From the NCBI GenBank assembly GCA_964472545.1, contig CAYYNP010000409.1, positions 1 through 7,434 on the forward strand: a stretch of 7,434 nt of DNA, written 5' to 3'. Made by a program: the position numbers and the translations under genes. This document shows positions 6,207 to 7,434 of this stretch, piece by piece. Position 1 is the stretch's first letter, and the number at the start of each line of letters is the position of its first letter. The stretch is from CAYYNP01 sp964472545 (lineage in GTDB: Bacteria; Planctomycetota; Planctomycetia; Pirellulales; Thermoguttaceae). Under the pieces are notes generated by a model that was given only the letters and a program-made list of their open reading frames with translations, did no database searches and was not told the DNA's origin.

Positions 6207-7434
6207 GTGAGTACAGAAGCCAACCAACCTCAACCCGACGCCCGACGGCCCAACCGGCGCGAGTTCCTCGTGCTGCTGTCGCTGGCGGTGATTCTGATCG
6301 GGTTGTTGTTCTACTCGGTGGCGGCGGAGTATCGTGCGCCGTGGCGGGAGTATCAACGCCAGTACGCCGAACTGATCCGCCAGCAAGGCGGCACGCCGCC
6401 GGAAGAGTTGCGGATCGAGCAGAGAATCCTGACCTTCAACAACCGCGAGCTACTCGACCGCTGCGAGACGTGCCACCAAGGTATCCATAACCCCAACGCC
6501 ACGGAGTTTCCCCAGCCGTTTACGACCCATCCGCCGATGCTCGACGCCGACGGCAAGGTGATCGAAGGACACGACCTGAAGCGGCTCGGTTGCGTGAGCT
6601 GCCACAGCGGCAACGGCCGCGGGCTGACCAGGGAAGACGCCCACGGCAAAGGCAAGCACTGGCTGCAGCCGTTGTGGGAGGGCAAGGAGATCCAGGCGTC
6701 GTGCTACCAGTGTCACGACACCAACGCGGTCGATCTGGCCGGCGCGGAAGATCTGGCGATGGGGCGGCGGCTTTTTCAGGAGCAGGCCTGCTGGGCGTGC
6801 CATACGATCGAGGGCGTGGCCGAAGGCAAGGTGGGGCCGCTGTTGACCGCCGTCGGCGATCGGCTCTTGCCCGAGCGGATCAAGACGGCGATCATCGATC
6901 CGACCGACGAAGGCCGCCAGCCCGATTCGGCCATGCCGCGGTTCGAGTTGACCGACGACGAGGTCGAGGGCCTGAAGATCTTCTTGGCCGGCCAGCGGCG
7001 GCAGCGGATCGTCGATCAGAGGCTGCCCGACGAGATCGCGATGTACGCCGCGACGGTCGACGCGTCGGCGTCGGCGGCCGAGCGGGGCGAAGCCCTGTTC
7101 GCCATCCGCGGTTGTGCGGGGTGTCATTCGGTGCGGACCTCGGCGGAAGAACTAGTTGGCGGAGTGAAGTGCCCCGAGTTGACCTACGCCGGGCGGATGC
7201 GTGGCGAGGCGTACGTTGCCGGGCATCTTCTGACACCGAAGGACGACGTCGCCGATTCGATCATGCCGCCGTTCGATTTCCTGGCCGATGAAGAGCGAAA
7301 CGCGATCGCCGCTTACTTGATGGACGCCTCGTTCACGCCGGAAGTGGCCGAGGGGAGCAACTCGCATGACGCGGCAGCGGTTCACTATGAGCTACTCTGT
7401 GCATCCTGTCACGGTCCCAGCGGCAACGGCCTAG
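6207..7434 (+). CDS. Membrane-anchored multihaem cytochrome c (partial, open at the right edge)
   Basis: 409 codons are present without a stop, and the gene continues beyond the window. The start is GTG 6207, 8 nt after AGGGGG (6193-6198) and 1 nt after the cytochrome b stop. A basic N-terminus is followed by one membrane helix (about 20-40), so the rest should lie on the outer face of the membrane. Six CxxCH haem sites are visible: residues 86-90, 129-133, 166-170, 195-199, 303-307 and 398-402. The first three form a closely spaced, triheme-like region. The next two each head a mono-haem class I-like domain: GRRLFQEQACWACH ends with AMPRF, and GEALFAIRGCAGCH ends with SIMPPF, whose methionines are likely axial ligands. 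The sixth opens another such domain. It probably replaces cytochrome c1/f as electron acceptor of the Rieske protein and hands electrons to an oxidase or soluble carrier. The final haem count and any C-terminal anchor are unknown. Confidence 0.92.
   Translation, partial: MSTEANQPQPDARRPNRREFLVLLSLAVILIGLLFYSVAAEYRAPWREYQRQYAELIRQQGGTPPEELRIEQRILTFNNRELLDRCETCHQGIHNPNATEFPQPFTTHPPMLDADGKVIEGHDLKRLGCVSCHSGNGRGLTREDAHGKGKHWLQPLWEGKEIQASCYQCHDTNAVDLAGAEDLAMGRRLFQEQACWACHTIEGVAEGKVGPLLTAVGDRLLPERIKTAIIDPTDEGRQPDSAMPRFELTDDEVEGLKIFLAGQRRQRIVDQRLPDEIAMYAATVDASASAAERGEALFAIRGCAGCHSVRTSAEELVGGVKCPELTYAGRMRGEAYVAGHLLTPKDDVADSIMPPFDFLADEERNAIAAYLMDASFTPEVAEGSNSHDAAAVHYELLCASCHGPSGNGL

Noticed and set aside
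6590..7291. Plus-strand frame of 233 codons within the multihaem cytochrome
   Set aside because: Out-of-frame shadow; the true frame from 6207 carries six CxxCH motifs and stays open to the edge.

Overview
The window is GC-rich. It carries two divergent transcription units separated by about 490 bp of gene-free DNA, and it is cut at the right end inside a gene. The gene order, the fused b6-type cytochrome b, the GltD-like iron-sulfur flavoprotein beside it and the short pyrimidine-rich intergenic repeats together suggest a planctomycete, perhaps of the Pirellulales. That placement is an inference from remembered gene organisation; nothing in the window proves it.

Left part, minus strand: a complete thiamine-diphosphate enzyme of the acetolactate synthase (AlsS-like) family occupies 228-1862. 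Downstream of it (14-227) is a gene-free gap with a strong small hairpin nested in a larger inverted repeat, followed by a 14-bp tandem repeat. At the extreme left, a well-spaced Shine-Dalgarno sequence and a GTG suggest that another minus-strand gene starts at 13 and leaves the window. Positions 1863-2350 hold the divergent upstream regions; I see a few short inverted repeats there but no convincing gene or RNA.

Right part, plus strand: a tightly packed, partly overlapping operon encodes a Rieske/cytochrome b electron-transfer complex with unusual accessory genes. In order these are (1) a soluble FAD/NAD(P) oxidoreductase with an N-terminal GltD-type cysteine domain and a C-terminal 2x[4Fe-4S] ferredoxin domain, (2) a 54-residue CcoS/FixS-like membrane protein not listed separately by simple gene finding, (3) a Rieske 2Fe-2S protein, (4) a cytochrome b in which the b6 and subunit IV parts are fused, and (5) a membrane-anchored multihaem cytochrome c with six CxxCH motifs before the window ends. 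The last gene is open at the right edge and its remainder is unknown.

How they may work together: the Rieske protein, cytochrome b and multihaem cytochrome c have the parts of a quinol:cytochrome c reductase (complex III-like) in the cytoplasmic membrane, with electrons leaving through the haem chain on the outer face. The flavoprotein has binding sites for FAD, NAD(P) and several Fe-S clusters and is probably cytoplasmic. Its place at the head of the same operon suggests that it exchanges electrons between the quinone pool or cytochrome b and NAD(P)H or ferredoxin. Rieske/cytochrome b complexes with NAD(P)-oxidoreductase subunits have been described in anammox planctomycetes, so the idea has precedent, but the direction and partner here are inference.
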